NCBI GenBank assembly: GCA_026004735.1
Contig: BPJS01000001.1
Location: 2,356,001-2,420,000 of the forward strand
DNA from: Isosphaeraceae bacterium
GTDB taxonomy: Bacteria; Planctomycetota; Planctomycetia; Isosphaerales; Isosphaeraceae
DNA: 64,000 nucleotides
Reading direction: 5' to 3'
Part shown: piece after piece, positions 21,175-30,341 of the stretch
Position numbering within the stretch: the first letter of the stretch is position 1
How the letters are laid out: each line of letters starts with the position of its first letter
Notes under the pieces: generated by a model
Told to the model about the DNA's origin: nothing
The model's database searches: none
Seen by the model: only the letters and a program-made list of their open reading frames with translations
Translations under genes and position numbers: made by a program

Positions 21175-21717
21175 ATGCACAACGTCTCGCAACATGCCGT
21201 TTATTGGTTCGTCTCGGCCGTGCTGATCGTCGCAGCGATCATTGATGGCCGCCAACTTCGTGTTCCCAACTGGCTGACGTACCCGTTCGCCCTGAGCGGT
21301 TTGGTGGCGTCGCTCTTCCCGGGCGGTCTCGGCATTTGGTCGTCGCTGGGCGGCCTGGCCCTGGGGCTTGCCTTACTCCTGCCCCTTTACGCCGTGGGAG
21401 GGATGGGTGCCGGCGACGTCAAGCTACTCGCGGGCGTGGGCGCTTGGATTGGTTCGACGCTCGTCGGCTACGCCTTCATCGCAACGGCCCTTGTCGGAGC
21501 GATTATGGCGATCGAGCGCATGATCACTTCGGGAAGGTTGGCGCTTCACCTTCAGCGGATGGGCCAGATCACTCGGGAGTGGATTACGATTCGCAACCCC
21601 TCAACCCTGGCGGCCCTCGCCGCGGAACGCAAGCCCTCCATGACTCTCTTGCCGTATGCCATCCCGATGGCGATCGGCACCATCGGTTTCTTTGCGTCGT
21701 TCGGCCTTCTCTTTTGA
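21175..21717 (+). CDS. tadV: Prepilin peptidase, TadV/CpaA type
   Basis: A 180-aa polytopic inner-membrane aspartic protease that trims Flp prepilin. Both catalytic aspartates are visible: Asp24 in AAIIDGRQLRVPN and Asp81 in GGMGAGDVKLLAG (the GxGD motif). It is the short TadV form without the N-terminal methylase domain of PilD. Several membrane helices surround these loops. It sits between the pilin and cpaB genes in the same direction. Confidence 0.93.
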   Translation: MHNVSQHAVYWFVSAVLIVAAIIDGRQLRVPNWLTYPFALSGLVASLFPGGLGIWSSLGGLALGLALLLPLYAVGGMGAGDVKLLAGVGAWIGSTLVGYAFIATALVGAIMAIERMITSGRLALHLQRMGQITREWITIRNPSTLAALAAERKPSMTLLPYAIPMAIGTIGFFASFGLLF

Positions 21718-21747
21718 ATTTTACCCACCCAGTGGAGGATCCCCACC

Positions 21748-22737
21748 ATGGGCGGAAGGTCGATCACGATCCTGGGGCTGTCGGTTGTGTGCGGACTGGT
21801 CGCCATGTATGGCGCCAGCCAACTGGTCGGCAGCAAGGATCAACCGGTCGCAATGGGCAAAGTTCTGGTCGCGACCCGCGACCTGCGCACCGACGAAATG
21901 CTCAAACCCGAACTCATTAAGGTTGTCGAAATGCCCGTCGACAAGATCGCTCCGGGCGCCCTGACCGATCCCAAATCCATCGAAGGCCGTTGGGTTGAGA
22001 TCCCCATGTTGGCCGGTGAGACCATCGTCGAAGGCAAACTCGCCCCTAAGGACTCGGTTCCGGGCCTGCCCGGACGGATTCCGCCCGGCATGCGTGCCTT
22101 CTCGATCGAAGTCACCGAGGAATCCGGCGTCGCCGGCTTTGTCCTACCCGGCTACCACGTCGACATCATTCAGCAGATCCGCGACAACCCCAACCCCCGG
22201 CGTCAGCCGCCCGCGCGGATCGTGCTCCAGGATGTCCTGGTCCTAGCCGCCGGCCAGGTTGTCACCCGCGGCGAAGACAAGTCGATCAACGTTCGCACCG
22301 TCACGCTGGCTGTCACTCCCGAGCAGGCCGAGACCCTGGTCGCCGCCCGAACCCGCGGCCCGATCTCGCTGGCTCTCCGCGGTCTCGACGACCATGAAAT
22401 CCTGACGCGGCCGGACGAACCCGATCAAGACCAACCCGATGAGCCGCTCCTAGCGCAGCTCCCACCGCTCGTTGCGCCCCTGCCCGATCCGGCGCCGGCT
22501 ACACCGGCGGCGCCGCCGCCTCCTCCGCCGTCGCCCGATCCTCCCGCGGCACCCCGTCCCGAGCCGCCTACTCGCCGCACCTTGATCATTCATGGGCTTC
22601 AACGCCCGGCCATCATCCATCACCGGTCCGTCACCTCACGGCCCGCAACGCCCGTCCAGGGAGCGGCCGTCGCCTCGACCCGTTCGGCCACAAGCCCAGT
22701 GGCGGGGTCGTCGTCGGACCCGGTGGCGACTCCCTGA
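21748..22737 (+). CDS. cpaB: Tad pilus assembly protein CpaB/RcpC
   Basis: A 329-aa protein with an N-terminal membrane anchor (ITILGLSVVCGLVAMYGASQ), then a SAF-type domain (about 35-105, VLVATRDLRTDEMLKPEL, VEIPMLAGETIVEGKL) and the RcpC domain with PPGMRAFSIEVTEESGVAGF and LPGYHVDIIQQ. The last 100 residues are Pro-rich and of low complexity (PPPPPPSPDPPAAPRPEPP), presumably disordered. CpaB normally works with the outer-membrane secretin, yet no secretin gene follows here. GTGGAGGATC precedes the ATG. Confidence 0.9.
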   Translation: MGGRSITILGLSVVCGLVAMYGASQLVGSKDQPVAMGKVLVATRDLRTDEMLKPELIKVVEMPVDKIAPGALTDPKSIEGRWVEIPMLAGETIVEGKLAPKDSVPGLPGRIPPGMRAFSIEVTEESGVAGFVLPGYHVDIIQQIRDNPNPRRQPPARIVLQDVLVLAAGQVVTRGEDKSINVRTVTLAVTPEQAETLVAARTRGPISLALRGLDDHEILTRPDEPDQDQPDEPLLAQLPPLVAPLPDPAPATPAAPPPPPPSPDPPAAPRPEPPTRRTLIIHGLQRPAIIHHRSVTSRPATPVQGAAVASTRSATSPVAGSSSDPVATP

Positions 22738-22791
22738 CGGGCGCCGACCGCCCGTCCCGTTCCGCTGTTCACTCTGTCGGGGGATGCGACA

Positions 22792-23973
22792 ATGGACGCT
22801 CTGCGCGTGGTTTTGATCGATCCGGAGACCCTCAGCCGCGAGGCCCTGCAGCACCTGCTCCAGGGCCTCGACACGATTTGGCTGACCGAGGTCTGCCCCT
22901 CCTACTCGGCGGCTCCCAAGGCCGTCGCCGACCAGCAGCCTCATCTGGTCGTCCTCACTCTGGATCACGACCCCGACCACGCCTTAGCCCTGCTGGCCGA
23001 ACTGAGCCGTGCCCATCCCGCCACCGCAATCCTGCCCGCCAGCTCCAGACCCGATAGCGAGCTGATCCTCCGCTCGATCCGCGCCGGCGCCCGCGAATTC
23101 CTCACCTTGCCGCCCGACCCCGAGGAACTGATCGCCGCGATCGGCCGCCTGGTTGCTTCCGGACTGGGCGGCAGCTCTCGCCTCGGCGGGCGGATCGTCA
23201 CTGTCGCCGGCGCTGCCGGCGGCATCGGCTGCACGACCCTCGCCGTCAATCTGGCCGCCATTGCCGCCCGCGACAATGCGCGCACCGTCGCTTTGGCCGA
23301 CTTCGACCTCCTGCTCGGGACCACCGACGCCTGCCTCGACATCGTCACCGACTACACCCTCACCGAAGTCGCCCAGAACGCCGACCGCCTCGACCTGAGC
23401 CTCTTGAAACGCTCGATGGCGCGCCACGCCTCGGGTGTTCACCTTCTGCCCCGGCCTGCATCGATGGACGATCTGGCCCGACTCGAGCCTGAGACCTTCC
23501 GCCGCGTCATCGCCCTGTTGCGCGCGGCGTTCGGATTCGTCGTGATCGACACCAGCAAGGCGCTCCACGCCTCCGACGTCATCGCCTGGGAAATGGCCGA
23601 CCTGGTCCTGTTGGTTATCCAGCTCGAATTGACCTGTCTGCGCAACACCGCGCGGCTGCTCCAGTCGGTCCGTCAGGTTGACGGCCTGATCGAAAAAATC
23701 CGCGTCGTTGTCAATCGCCACGACTTTCGCGACTGCCAGATCGCGCCCCGCAAGGCCGAGGAGGCCCTCAACCTGCCCGTCGCTTGGTCGCTGCCCGACG
23801 CCCATCACGAAGTCGCGCTCTCCCGCGCCCGCGGAGTCCCCATCGGCACGGCCTTTCCCCGATCCAAAATCCAGAAGGCGCTCGAGGGCCTCGCTCACGG
23901 CGTCCTGTCGGCCACCGGTCTGGTCGAGTCCTCGGCCAAACCGCAACGGCGCCGGCTGGCGGCCATGTTTTGA
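22792..23973 (+). CDS. tadZ: Tad pilus localisation ATPase-like protein TadZ/CpaE with a degenerate P-loop
   Basis: A 393-aa protein with an N-terminal receiver-like domain (about 1-120, LRVVLIDPETLSREALQHLL, ARAGAREFLTLPPDPEELI) and a C-terminal MinD/ParA-like domain. The deviant Walker A region reads VAGAAGGIGCTTLAVNLA at about 138-155: both signature lysines of KGGxGKT are missing, Cys occupying the second. The rest, ALADFDLLLGTTDACLDI and FVVIDTSKALHASD, is well conserved. TadZ proteins act as polar hubs for Tad assembly and often have atypical P-loops, so loss of ATP hydrolysis is plausible. It is followed by tadA. Confidence 0.9.
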   Translation: MDALRVVLIDPETLSREALQHLLQGLDTIWLTEVCPSYSAAPKAVADQQPHLVVLTLDHDPDHALALLAELSRAHPATAILPASSRPDSELILRSIRAGAREFLTLPPDPEELIAAIGRLVASGLGGSSRLGGRIVTVAGAAGGIGCTTLAVNLAAIAARDNARTVALADFDLLLGTTDACLDIVTDYTLTEVAQNADRLDLSLLKRSMARHASGVHLLPRPASMDDLARLEPETFRRVIALLRAAFGFVVIDTSKALHASDVIAWEMADLVLLVIQLELTCLRNTARLLQSVRQVDGLIEKIRVVVNRHDFRDCQIAPRKAEEALNLPVAWSLPDAHHEVALSRARGVPIGTAFPRSKIQKALEGLAHGVLSATGLVESSAKPQRRRLAAMF

Positions 23974-24016
23974 GTCTATCCGGACATCGTTCCGACTCCC
24001 CAGGGTCTGACCCGCT

Positions 24017-25447
24017 ATGTTCCGCACGCTGTCACGCAACGGTCTGACCGCTCGGACCCCGAGCCTTCCCACGGCCGAACGCCCCGACGAGCCTCCCGCC
24101 GCACCCGCACCCCCGACCGAGCCACCCCCGGCCCGACCCCGGGATGCAGGCCGCGAACCTGACCCCGCCGCCGCCAAGTTCGAAACCCTCAAGCGCCGGA
24201 TTCACAGCCAGCTCGTCGATCGGCTCGACCTGAATCGCGTCAACGAGATGGATCCGGCCACCCTCCGGACCGAGATCCGCGGTGTCGTCGAACACCTCTG
24301 CGAGGCCGAGGATCCGCTGCTGCCGCGCGCTGACCGCCTCCGGCTCATTGAGGAAATCCTCGACGAGACGTTCGGCCTCGGTCCGCTCGAATTGCTGCTC
24401 AAGGACGACAAAATCGGCGACATCATGATCAATGGACCCCACAACGTCTTCATCGAGAAAAACGGCCGCATTCAACGCGCCGACGTCTCCTTTCGCGACA
24501 ACGAACACCTGCTCCAGATCATCGACCGGATCGTTTCACGCGTCGGCCGCCGCGTCGACGAGACCAGCCCAATGGTCGACGCCCGGCTGCCTAACGGCTC
24601 GCGGGTCAACGCCATCATCCCGCCCATCGCCCTCGACGGCGCCGTCCTGACCATCCGGATGTTCGGCTCCAAGCCTCTGAACAAGGACGACCTGCTCCGC
24701 TTCAAGGCCTTCACGCCCGAAATGCTGTTGCTCCTCGAAGCCGCCATGAAGGCCCGCCTCAACATCATCATCTCCGGCGGCACTGGGTCCGGCAAAACGA
24801 CGCTGCTCAACACCCTCTCCAGCTTTATCCAAAACGACCACCGCATCATCACCATCGAAGACGCCGCCGAGCTTCAGCTTCAACAGGAGCACGTCGTCCG
24901 CCTCGAAACCCGTCCACCCAACATCGAGGGCCGCGGCGCGATCACTGCCACCGACCTGGTCAAGAACGCCCTTCGCATGCGCCCGGACCGGATCATCATC
25001 GGCGAGTGCCGCGGCGCCGAAACCCTGGACATGATCCAGGCCATGAACACCGGTCATGAAGGCTCGATGACCACCGTCCACGCCAACACTCCCCGCGATG
25101 CGCTCTCCCGGCTCGAGACCATGATCAGCATGGCCGGACTCGAGCTGCCAATCCGTGCGCTCCGCAACCAGTTTGCCTCGGCCGTCGACCTGATCATCCA
25201 GGCGAGTCGCCTCCAGGGCGGACCGCGCAAAGTCACCAGCATCACCGAGGTCGTCGGCATGGAAGGCGACACGATCATCATGCAGGAGATCTTTGCCTAC
25301 CGCCAACTCGGCGTCGATGCCAACGGCCGCGCCTTCGGCGAGTTTATCGCCACCGGCATCCGACCAACCTTCATGGACCGCCTCGAATACGCCGGTTGCA
25401 GCCTGCCGGCCGACCTGTTCCGACAACGGGTCCTGCTCAAGGACTGA
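24017..25447 (+). CDS. tadA: Tad pilus secretion ATPase TadA/CpaF
   Basis: A 476-aa hexameric ATPase that powers assembly of the Flp pilus. The N-terminal 60 residues are Pro-rich. The middle domain has [18 protein letters not shown] and [18 protein letters not shown]. Walker A is [12 protein letters not shown] at about 253-264, the Asp box contains [12 protein letters not shown], Walker [13 protein letters not shown] is at about 321-332, and the His box reads [18 protein letters not shown]. All key residues are intact. It lies between tadZ and tadB with short gaps, in one operon. Confidence 0.96.
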   Translation: MFRTLSRNGLTARTPSLPTAERPDEPPAAPAPPTEPPPARPRDAGREPDPAAAKFETLKRRIHSQLVDRLDLNRVNEMDPATLRTEIRGVVEHLCEAEDPLLPRADRLRLIEEILDETFGLGPLELLLKDDKIGDIMINGPHNVFIEKNGRIQRADVSFRDNEHLLQIIDRIVSRVGRRVDETSPMVDARLPNGSRVNAIIPPIALDGAVLTIRMFGSKPLNKDDLLRFKAFTPEMLLLLEAAMKARLNIIISGGTGSGKTTLLNTLSSFIQNDHRIITIEDAAELQLQQEHVVRLETRPPNIEGRGAITATDLVKNALRMRPDRIIIGECRGAETLDMIQAMNTGHEGSMTTVHANTPRDALSRLETMISMAGLELPIRALRNQFASAVDLIIQASRLQGGPRKVTSITEVVGMEGDTIIMQEIFAYRQLGVDANGRAFGEFIATGIRPTFMDRLEYAGCSLPADLFRQRVLLKD

Positions 25448-25485
25448 CCGGCTGACCGGACTCGCCCCTTCGGAGCCTCCCCGTC

Positions 25486-26460
25486 ATGAGCACCAGCCTC
25501 CTGCCCATCCTCATCGGCGTCGGGGCTCTGTTGCTAATTGCCGTGCTCGGCCTGGTCCTGGCCGGCTCCCCCGGTACCGACGCCGAACGCCGCCTCGAGC
25601 AACTCGAAGGCCGCAGTCCTCGCTCCGACCGCAACCGCCCGTCGAGCGCCACCGACCTGCTCAAAGCACCGGCCATCGACCTCGGGCGCTCCGGCCCCTG
25701 GCCGCTCCGCTTCCTGAGCTCTGAAGGGCTGAACCGCCTCTATGAACAAGCCGACGTCGGCATCGCCTTCCCAGCCTTCCTCGGCATCGCCATGGGGCTG
25801 GCCGCCGCCGGTGGACTGATCGCTTTCCTGCTCCAGGTTCCCCCTCTGTCGATCCCTCTGGCGGCCCTCCTGCTCGGTTCCCTGCCGTTCTTGTGGCTCG
25901 TCAACCGGCGTCGCAACCGGATCAAACGGTTCATGATCCAGATGCCCGACGCCATGGACCTGGTCGGCCGCGCCCTCCGCGCCGGCCATGGACTGGCCTC
26001 CGGCCTGAACGTCGTCGCCGAGGAGATGCCTCCCCCCATCGCCCACGAGTTCGGCCGGGTCTTCGAGGAACAGAATCTCGGCATCCCCATCGAGGATGCC
26101 CTCCGCGGCCTCTCGGAACGAATCCCCACCATGGACGTCCGGTTCTTTGTCACCGCCGTCATCATCCAACGGTCGACCGGCGGCGACCTCGCCGAGGTCC
26201 TCGACAAAATCGCCCGCCTGATCCGCGAACGCTTCCAAATCCTCGGTCAGGTCAAGGCCCTCACCGGCGAAGGCCGCATCTCCGGCGCGATCCTCCTGGC
26301 TATGCCTCCGTTGCTGATGGCCTTCGTCTATACAACTAACCCCGACTACATCAGCCTTTTGTTCACCACCGACATCGGCAAGAAAATGCTCGCCGTCACC
26401 GCCTTCCTCCAACTCATCGGCGCCATCGCCATCAAGAAAATCGTGACCATCAAGGTCTGA
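25486..26460 (+). CDS. tadB: Tad pilus inner-membrane platform protein TadB
   Basis: A 324-aa protein with a type II secretion F domain. Membrane helices lie at the N-terminus (LLPILIGVGALLLIAVLGLV), around residues 90-130 (AMGLAAAGGLIAFLLQV, ALLLGSLPFLWLV) and at the C-terminus. The cytoplasmic F-domain contains FMIQMPDAMDLVGRALRAGH and STGGDLAEVLDKIARLIRER, typical for TadB. It pairs with TadC to form the base on which TadA acts. The next gene starts 12 bases after its stop. Confidence 0.93.
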   Translation: MSTSLLPILIGVGALLLIAVLGLVLAGSPGTDAERRLEQLEGRSPRSDRNRPSSATDLLKAPAIDLGRSGPWPLRFLSSEGLNRLYEQADVGIAFPAFLGIAMGLAAAGGLIAFLLQVPPLSIPLAALLLGSLPFLWLVNRRRNRIKRFMIQMPDAMDLVGRALRAGHGLASGLNVVAEEMPPPIAHEFGRVFEEQNLGIPIEDALRGLSERIPTMDVRFFVTAVIIQRSTGGDLAEVLDKIARLIRERFQILGQVKALTGEGRISGAILLAMPPLLMAFVYTTNPDYISLLFTTDIGKKMLAVTAFLQLIGAIAIKKIVTIKV

Positions 26461-26472
26461 GAGGGTCTGTCG

Positions 26473-27414
26473 ATGAGCGCCGGCTCACTCGTTCCCATCG
26501 CCGTCTTCTTCACCATGGCCCTGGGCGTCTGGGGCGGTCTTTCCTTGGTCGCCGAACGCCGTGCCCGCGCGGCCGACCGGCTCGTCCGACTGCTCAAGTC
26601 GTCCGCCTCACGACCTCGATCCGATGCGCTGCTCCGCCGCCAGGATCGGATCCAGTCGCTGGTGACCCGGGTCGCGCCGGCCCTTTCCAAACCGCTCAAA
26701 CCTCGTGACGAGGCCGAGCTTGGCAAACTCCGCCTCGCTCTGCTCAACGCCGGCTTTCGCCAGGAAAACGCCGTCCAGATCTTCCTCGGCATCAAGTTTC
26801 TCTGCCTCGTCTCGGCGCTGGGCATCTCGATACCCCTGGTCGCGCTCAAACGCGGCCTGGACTCGACCGGCATTCAGATCATTTTCGTCAGCTCCGCCGT
26901 GGCCTTCTATCTGCCCGGCATCGTGCTCTCACAGATTCGCAAGAAACGCCAGGAGGCGATCTTCCTCGGCTTGCCCGATGCGCTTGACCTCATGGTCGTC
27001 TGCGTCGAAGCCGGCCTTGGACTTGATGCCGCCATGCGTCGCGTCGCCTCCGAAATGATCGACGCCTGCCCTGTTCTCTGCGAAGAGCTGGCCATCGCCA
27101 ACTTCCAGGTCCAGATGGGCCGGCCCCGCAAGGAGGTCCTCCACGACCTCGGTCAGCGCACCGGCGTCGACGACGTCCGCGCCTTGGCCGCCGTGCTCAT
27201 CCAAGCCGAACGCTTCGGAGCCTCGATCGCCCAGGCCCTACGTGTCCAGTCCGACTCGATGCGCGTCCGCCGCCGCCAGCTCGCCGAGGAACGCGCCGCC
27301 AAGACCGCCGTCCTGCTCCTTCTGCCTCTGGTCTTGTTCATCTTTCCCGGGATCTTTGTCGTGCTCGTCGGACCGGCCGGCATCAAGATCGCCACCACCC
27401 TCATGGCCAAGTAG
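26473..27414 (+). CDS. tadC: Tad pilus inner-membrane platform protein TadC
   Basis: A 313-aa paralogue of TadB with a type II secretion F domain. GLPDALDLMVVCVEAGLG and ERFGASIAQALRVQSDSMRV are the TadC motifs, with membrane helices near residues 5-25, 110-150 and at the C-terminal end (LLLPLVLFIFPGIFVVLVG). It lies immediately downstream of tadB. Minor pilin genes (tadE/F/G), a TPR pilotin (tadD) and the secretin (rcpA/cpaC) are not found in the window. Confidence 0.93.
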   Translation: MSAGSLVPIAVFFTMALGVWGGLSLVAERRARAADRLVRLLKSSASRPRSDALLRRQDRIQSLVTRVAPALSKPLKPRDEAELGKLRLALLNAGFRQENAVQIFLGIKFLCLVSALGISIPLVALKRGLDSTGIQIIFVSSAVAFYLPGIVLSQIRKKRQEAIFLGLPDALDLMVVCVEAGLGLDAAMRRVASEMIDACPVLCEELAIANFQVQMGRPRKEVLHDLGQRTGVDDVRALAAVLIQAERFGASIAQALRVQSDSMRVRRRQLAEERAAKTAVLLLLPLVLFIFPGIFVVLVGPAGIKIATTLMAK

Positions 27415-27433
27415 AACCCTGAGCGTCCCACCG

Positions 27434-27784
27434 ATGCGTCACGCCAGGCCCTCCCCCACCACTCCCGACGACCCGCTGGTCCGGCCCCGACGCCGACCCT
27501 GGCTCGTCCTGCTTCTGATTCTGGCCGTCGCTCCCTTTTCGATCGACCTGTTCAACCTCCTTCGGGTCAATTGGGATCTCTACCGCGGCGTCCAGTACCC
27601 CCACGCGGCCACCCCGGCCCTCGACTGGCTCGGAGTGGCCATGTCCGAGCTCCGCCATCTGGCCTGGAGCCTCGTTGGTCGCCGGCTCCACGACGAACCG
27701 TGGAGGCCTTTGCCCACCATCGTCTTCGCGATCGGATGGGCCTTTGCCGCCGGACTACTCCTCCGCGGAAGCATCCGCCGCTAA
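27434..27784 (+). CDS. Small membrane protein downstream of tadC
   Basis: A 116-aa protein with a basic Pro-rich N-terminus, a first membrane helix (PWLVLLLILAVAPFSIDLF) and a second near the C-terminus (IVFAIGWAFAAGLLLRG). The intervening region has aromatic residues (VNWDLYRGVQYPHA, LAWSLVGRR). Family not recognised. It begins 19 bases after tadC and is probably co-transcribed, which would make it a Tad accessory protein, but there is no motif to confirm that. An in-frame extension upstream into tadC is Ser/Pro-rich and not coding. Confidence 0.65.
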   Translation: MRHARPSPTTPDDPLVRPRRRPWLVLLLILAVAPFSIDLFNLLRVNWDLYRGVQYPHAATPALDWLGVAMSELRHLAWSLVGRRLHDEPWRPLPTIVFAIGWAFAAGLLLRGSIRR

Positions 27785-27915
27785 GCCCACTCTCTCGCTG
27801 CGCCGGCTGTTGCCGCGCATGGCAGACTCCCGTATCGTGAAGCGGGTCGCTCGCCGGATCCGCCGGCTTTGTCCCCGAGCGGCCAGATCGGTCGGCTCCC
27901 CGGTATCCCAGCTCC

Positions 27916-29268
27916 ATGCCGTCTGACTCGCCGCCCCTCCCGTCCCCGGACCGGGTCAGTTCCCTAAGCCGGGGCGGCTCCCTGCTTGGCCCTCAGCATA
28001 GCCCTTGGCAGCAACGGCTCGCCGAGGTCGTCGCGATGATGCGCGAAATGAGCCGGCAAACCGACCCTCAGGCCATGGTCCAGGCCTACATCAATCGGAT
28101 CCGCAGCCTGCTACCCACCGAACGATCCCTCTCGGTCAGCCGCCGCGACCTCACCCACCCTCAATTCCGGATCACCCGCTTCTCCGGCTGGGCCGACCCG
28201 ATCAACCCGTGGACCGAAAAGGATCGCCTCCCGCTGCTCTCCGGCGGCCTGCTCGCCGAACTGCTCTACGGCGACGAGCCGGTTGTCATTGACGACATCG
28301 AACCTCGGCTCGCCCCTGACGACCCGGCCCGCCCCTACCTCGAGGGCATGCGCTCGCTGATGGCCTTGCCCAACTACGACCAGGGCGAGGCTCTCAACAT
28401 GTCCTTTCTGCTCCGCTCGCTCCCCGCGGCCTTCGACCGGGAGGACCTGCCCGAACGCGTCTGGATGAGCAACCTCTTTGGCCGCGCCACCCACAACCTG
28501 GTTCTCTCCGAGGAAGTCCGCCGCGCTTACGCCCTGGTCGAACGCGAACTCCAGGTCGTCGCCGACATTCAGCGCGCGCTGCTGCCGGAGGCCTTGCCCG
28601 CGATCCCCAAGCTCGACCTGGCCGTCTTCTACCGCGCCTCCCGGTGGGCTGGCGGCGATTACTACGATCTATTCGCCCTCCCCGACGGCCGCTGGGGACT
28701 GCTCATCGCCGACGTCAGCGGTCACGGCACCCCCGCCGCTGTCCTCATGGCTATCACCCAAACCATCGCCCGTAGCTCCAGCTCCGCCCAGCTCGTCCCC
28801 AACCGCTTCCTCGGCCACCTCAATCACCGCCTCGCCCGTGGTTACACCGACCGATCCGGCCACTTTGTCACCGCGTTCTACGCTGTCTTCGACCCCCGCT
28901 CCCGCAAGCTCGAGTACGCTTCGGCCGGGCACAACCCGCCTCGCATCAAACGCTGCGTCGACGGCCGCGTGATCAGCCTCGACGCCGTCAACGGCCTGCC
29001 CCTGGGCCTGTTCGACGACCACGACTATCAGTTGACCAGCCTCTACCTCAGCCCGGGCGATCAACTGGTCCTCTATACGGACGGTATCACCGAGGCCGCC
29101 AACCCCGCCGGCCAGCTCTTCGGCACCGACCGGCTCGACGCCTCGATCAGCCGCTGTGGCCAGTCCGCCGTGAGCCTGATCCATTCGATCCGCGACGCCC
29201 TCGACGCTTTCACCGATCAACGACCGCCGAGCGACGATCAAACGCTCCTGGTCGGTCGCGTCGCCTGA
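27916..29268 (+). CDS. GAF-SpoIIE serine phosphatase, RsbU-like
   Basis: A 450-aa PP2C-type phosphatase. The N-terminal part (about 30-200) reads as a sensory GAF-like domain. A helix with ERELQVVADIQRALLPEALP links to the SpoIIE domain (about 215-450), which has the metal-binding acidic motifs WAGGDYYDLF, LLIADVSGHGTPAAVLM and YTDGITEAANPAG plus YASAGHNPP. Such enzymes dephosphorylate anti-anti-sigma factors in partner-switching systems. No anti-sigma kinase or STAS protein is adjacent, so the target is unknown. It ends 29 bases before the convergent holB stop. Confidence 0.9.
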   Translation: MPSDSPPLPSPDRVSSLSRGGSLLGPQHSPWQQRLAEVVAMMREMSRQTDPQAMVQAYINRIRSLLPTERSLSVSRRDLTHPQFRITRFSGWADPINPWTEKDRLPLLSGGLLAELLYGDEPVVIDDIEPRLAPDDPARPYLEGMRSLMALPNYDQGEALNMSFLLRSLPAAFDREDLPERVWMSNLFGRATHNLVLSEEVRRAYALVERELQVVADIQRALLPEALPAIPKLDLAVFYRASRWAGGDYYDLFALPDGRWGLLIADVSGHGTPAAVLMAITQTIARSSSSAQLVPNRFLGHLNHRLARGYTDRSGHFVTAFYAVFDPRSRKLEYASAGHNPPRIKRCVDGRVISLDAVNGLPLGLFDDHDYQLTSLYLSPGDQLVLYTDGITEAANPAGQLFGTDRLDASISRCGQSAVSLIHSIRDALDAFTDQRPPSDDQTLLVGRVA

Positions 29269-29297
29269 GTCGCGTTCCCTCCATGGGAGCGTCCGGC

Positions 29298-30341
29298 TTA
29301 CGTCGATCCACTCCCCAACCGTGCCAGATCCGCCATCCAGGCTTCGATCACCAATCCCAAGTTGGCCCGCCGCACCACGTGGTAGTCGGCCTCGAGGCAA
29401 CGCTCGGCCAGCTCCACGACGCGGTCCGTCTCCAACCGCGCTGCCAATCGTTTTGCCGCTTCACGATCCGACGGATCGGGGCAGGGGGGCTCCAACCCCG
29501 CCGACTGCCAGAGAACTCCCCGGTAAAATCGCGCCAGTTCCCCGGCCAGCAGCCGCACCCGATCCCGCTGCGCCGCACTCTCTTTGCCAGCCTCACGCGC
29601 AAACGTTTCAACCTCCTGGGCCATCTTACCGGCATCAAACCCACCCTCCGACGCCAATCGTTCCACCATCGTCCGCCGAAACCGATCCAACGCCGGGTCG
29701 GCCAGCCCCAAGGCCCGCGTGACGCTCCCCTCACCCCGCCTCGCCCACTGAACGGCCTGCTCCAAATCCTCGGCCACACCCAGGTCCAGCAAGATCGCCG
29801 CCAGCTCCTCGTCAGCCAGTGGCTCAAACCGCACCACCCGGCAGCGCGAGACCACCGTCTCCAGCAACTGCTCGGCCGTCACCCCGATCAGGATCACAAC
29901 CGACCCAGCCGGCGGCTCCTCCAGGGTCTTCAAAAACGCGTTGGCCGCCTCCTCGCTCAGGCTCTCCGCATCCTCGACGATCGCAACCCGCCACCCCCCT
30001 CGCATCGGCTTGAGCGTCAGCTCGTGGCATACATCCCGGATCGCCTGGATCGGCAGTTCATGCTGACTTGCCCCGCGCGCCACCCGCAGCAGATCCGGAT
30101 GGACCCCCGCTTCCACCTGACGGCAGTCGTCACACGCCCCGCACGACTCCAGCCGCGCCAGTGAGGAACGCCCACACAACAGCGCCTGCGCCAACGCCTG
30201 CGCAAACCGCCGTTTGCCGACCCCCTCCGGCCCCACAAACAGCATCGCATGGGGCAGCCGCCCCCCGGCGACCACCCGCCTGAGCTCGGCCACCACCCGA
30301 TCATGTCCCCGCACGCCGCTCCAGGGCACGTCGCACCTCAT
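29298..30341 (-). CDS. holB: DNA polymerase III subunit delta'
   Basis: A 347-aa clamp-loader subunit. VRGHDRVVAELRRVVAGGRL and PHAMLFVGPEGVGKRRFAQA show the AAA+ fold with a P-loop; SCGACDDCRQVEAGVHPD is the zinc module; NAFLKTLEEPPAGSVVILIG and SRCRVVRFEPL carry the sensor and SRC motifs. The P-loop reads GPEGVGKR, so nucleotide binding may be kept. The start MRCDVPWSGVRGHD overlaps the end of tmk by 41 bases, as often found for tmk-holB pairs; a start 15 codons earlier is possible. Confidence 0.92.
   Translation of the reverse strand: MRCDVPWSGVRGHDRVVAELRRVVAGGRLPHAMLFVGPEGVGKRRFAQALAQALLCGRSSLARLESCGACDDCRQVEAGVHPDLLRVARGASQHELPIQAIRDVCHELTLKPMRGGWRVAIVEDAESLSEEAANAFLKTLEEPPAGSVVILIGVTAEQLLETVVSRCRVVRFEPLADEELAAILLDLGVAEDLEQAVQWARRGEGSVTRALGLADPALDRFRRTMVERLASEGGFDAGKMAQEVETFAREAGKESAAQRDRVRLLAGELARFYRGVLWQSAGLEPPCPDPSDREAAKRLAARLETDRVVELAERCLEADYHVVRRANLGLVIEAWMADLARLGSGST

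Noticed and set aside
22984-26412. Several 290-400 codon minus-strand frames opposite tadZ, tadA and tadB
   Set aside because: The plus-strand proteins are clearly identified Tad components; the antisense frames have no recognisable domain or start signals.
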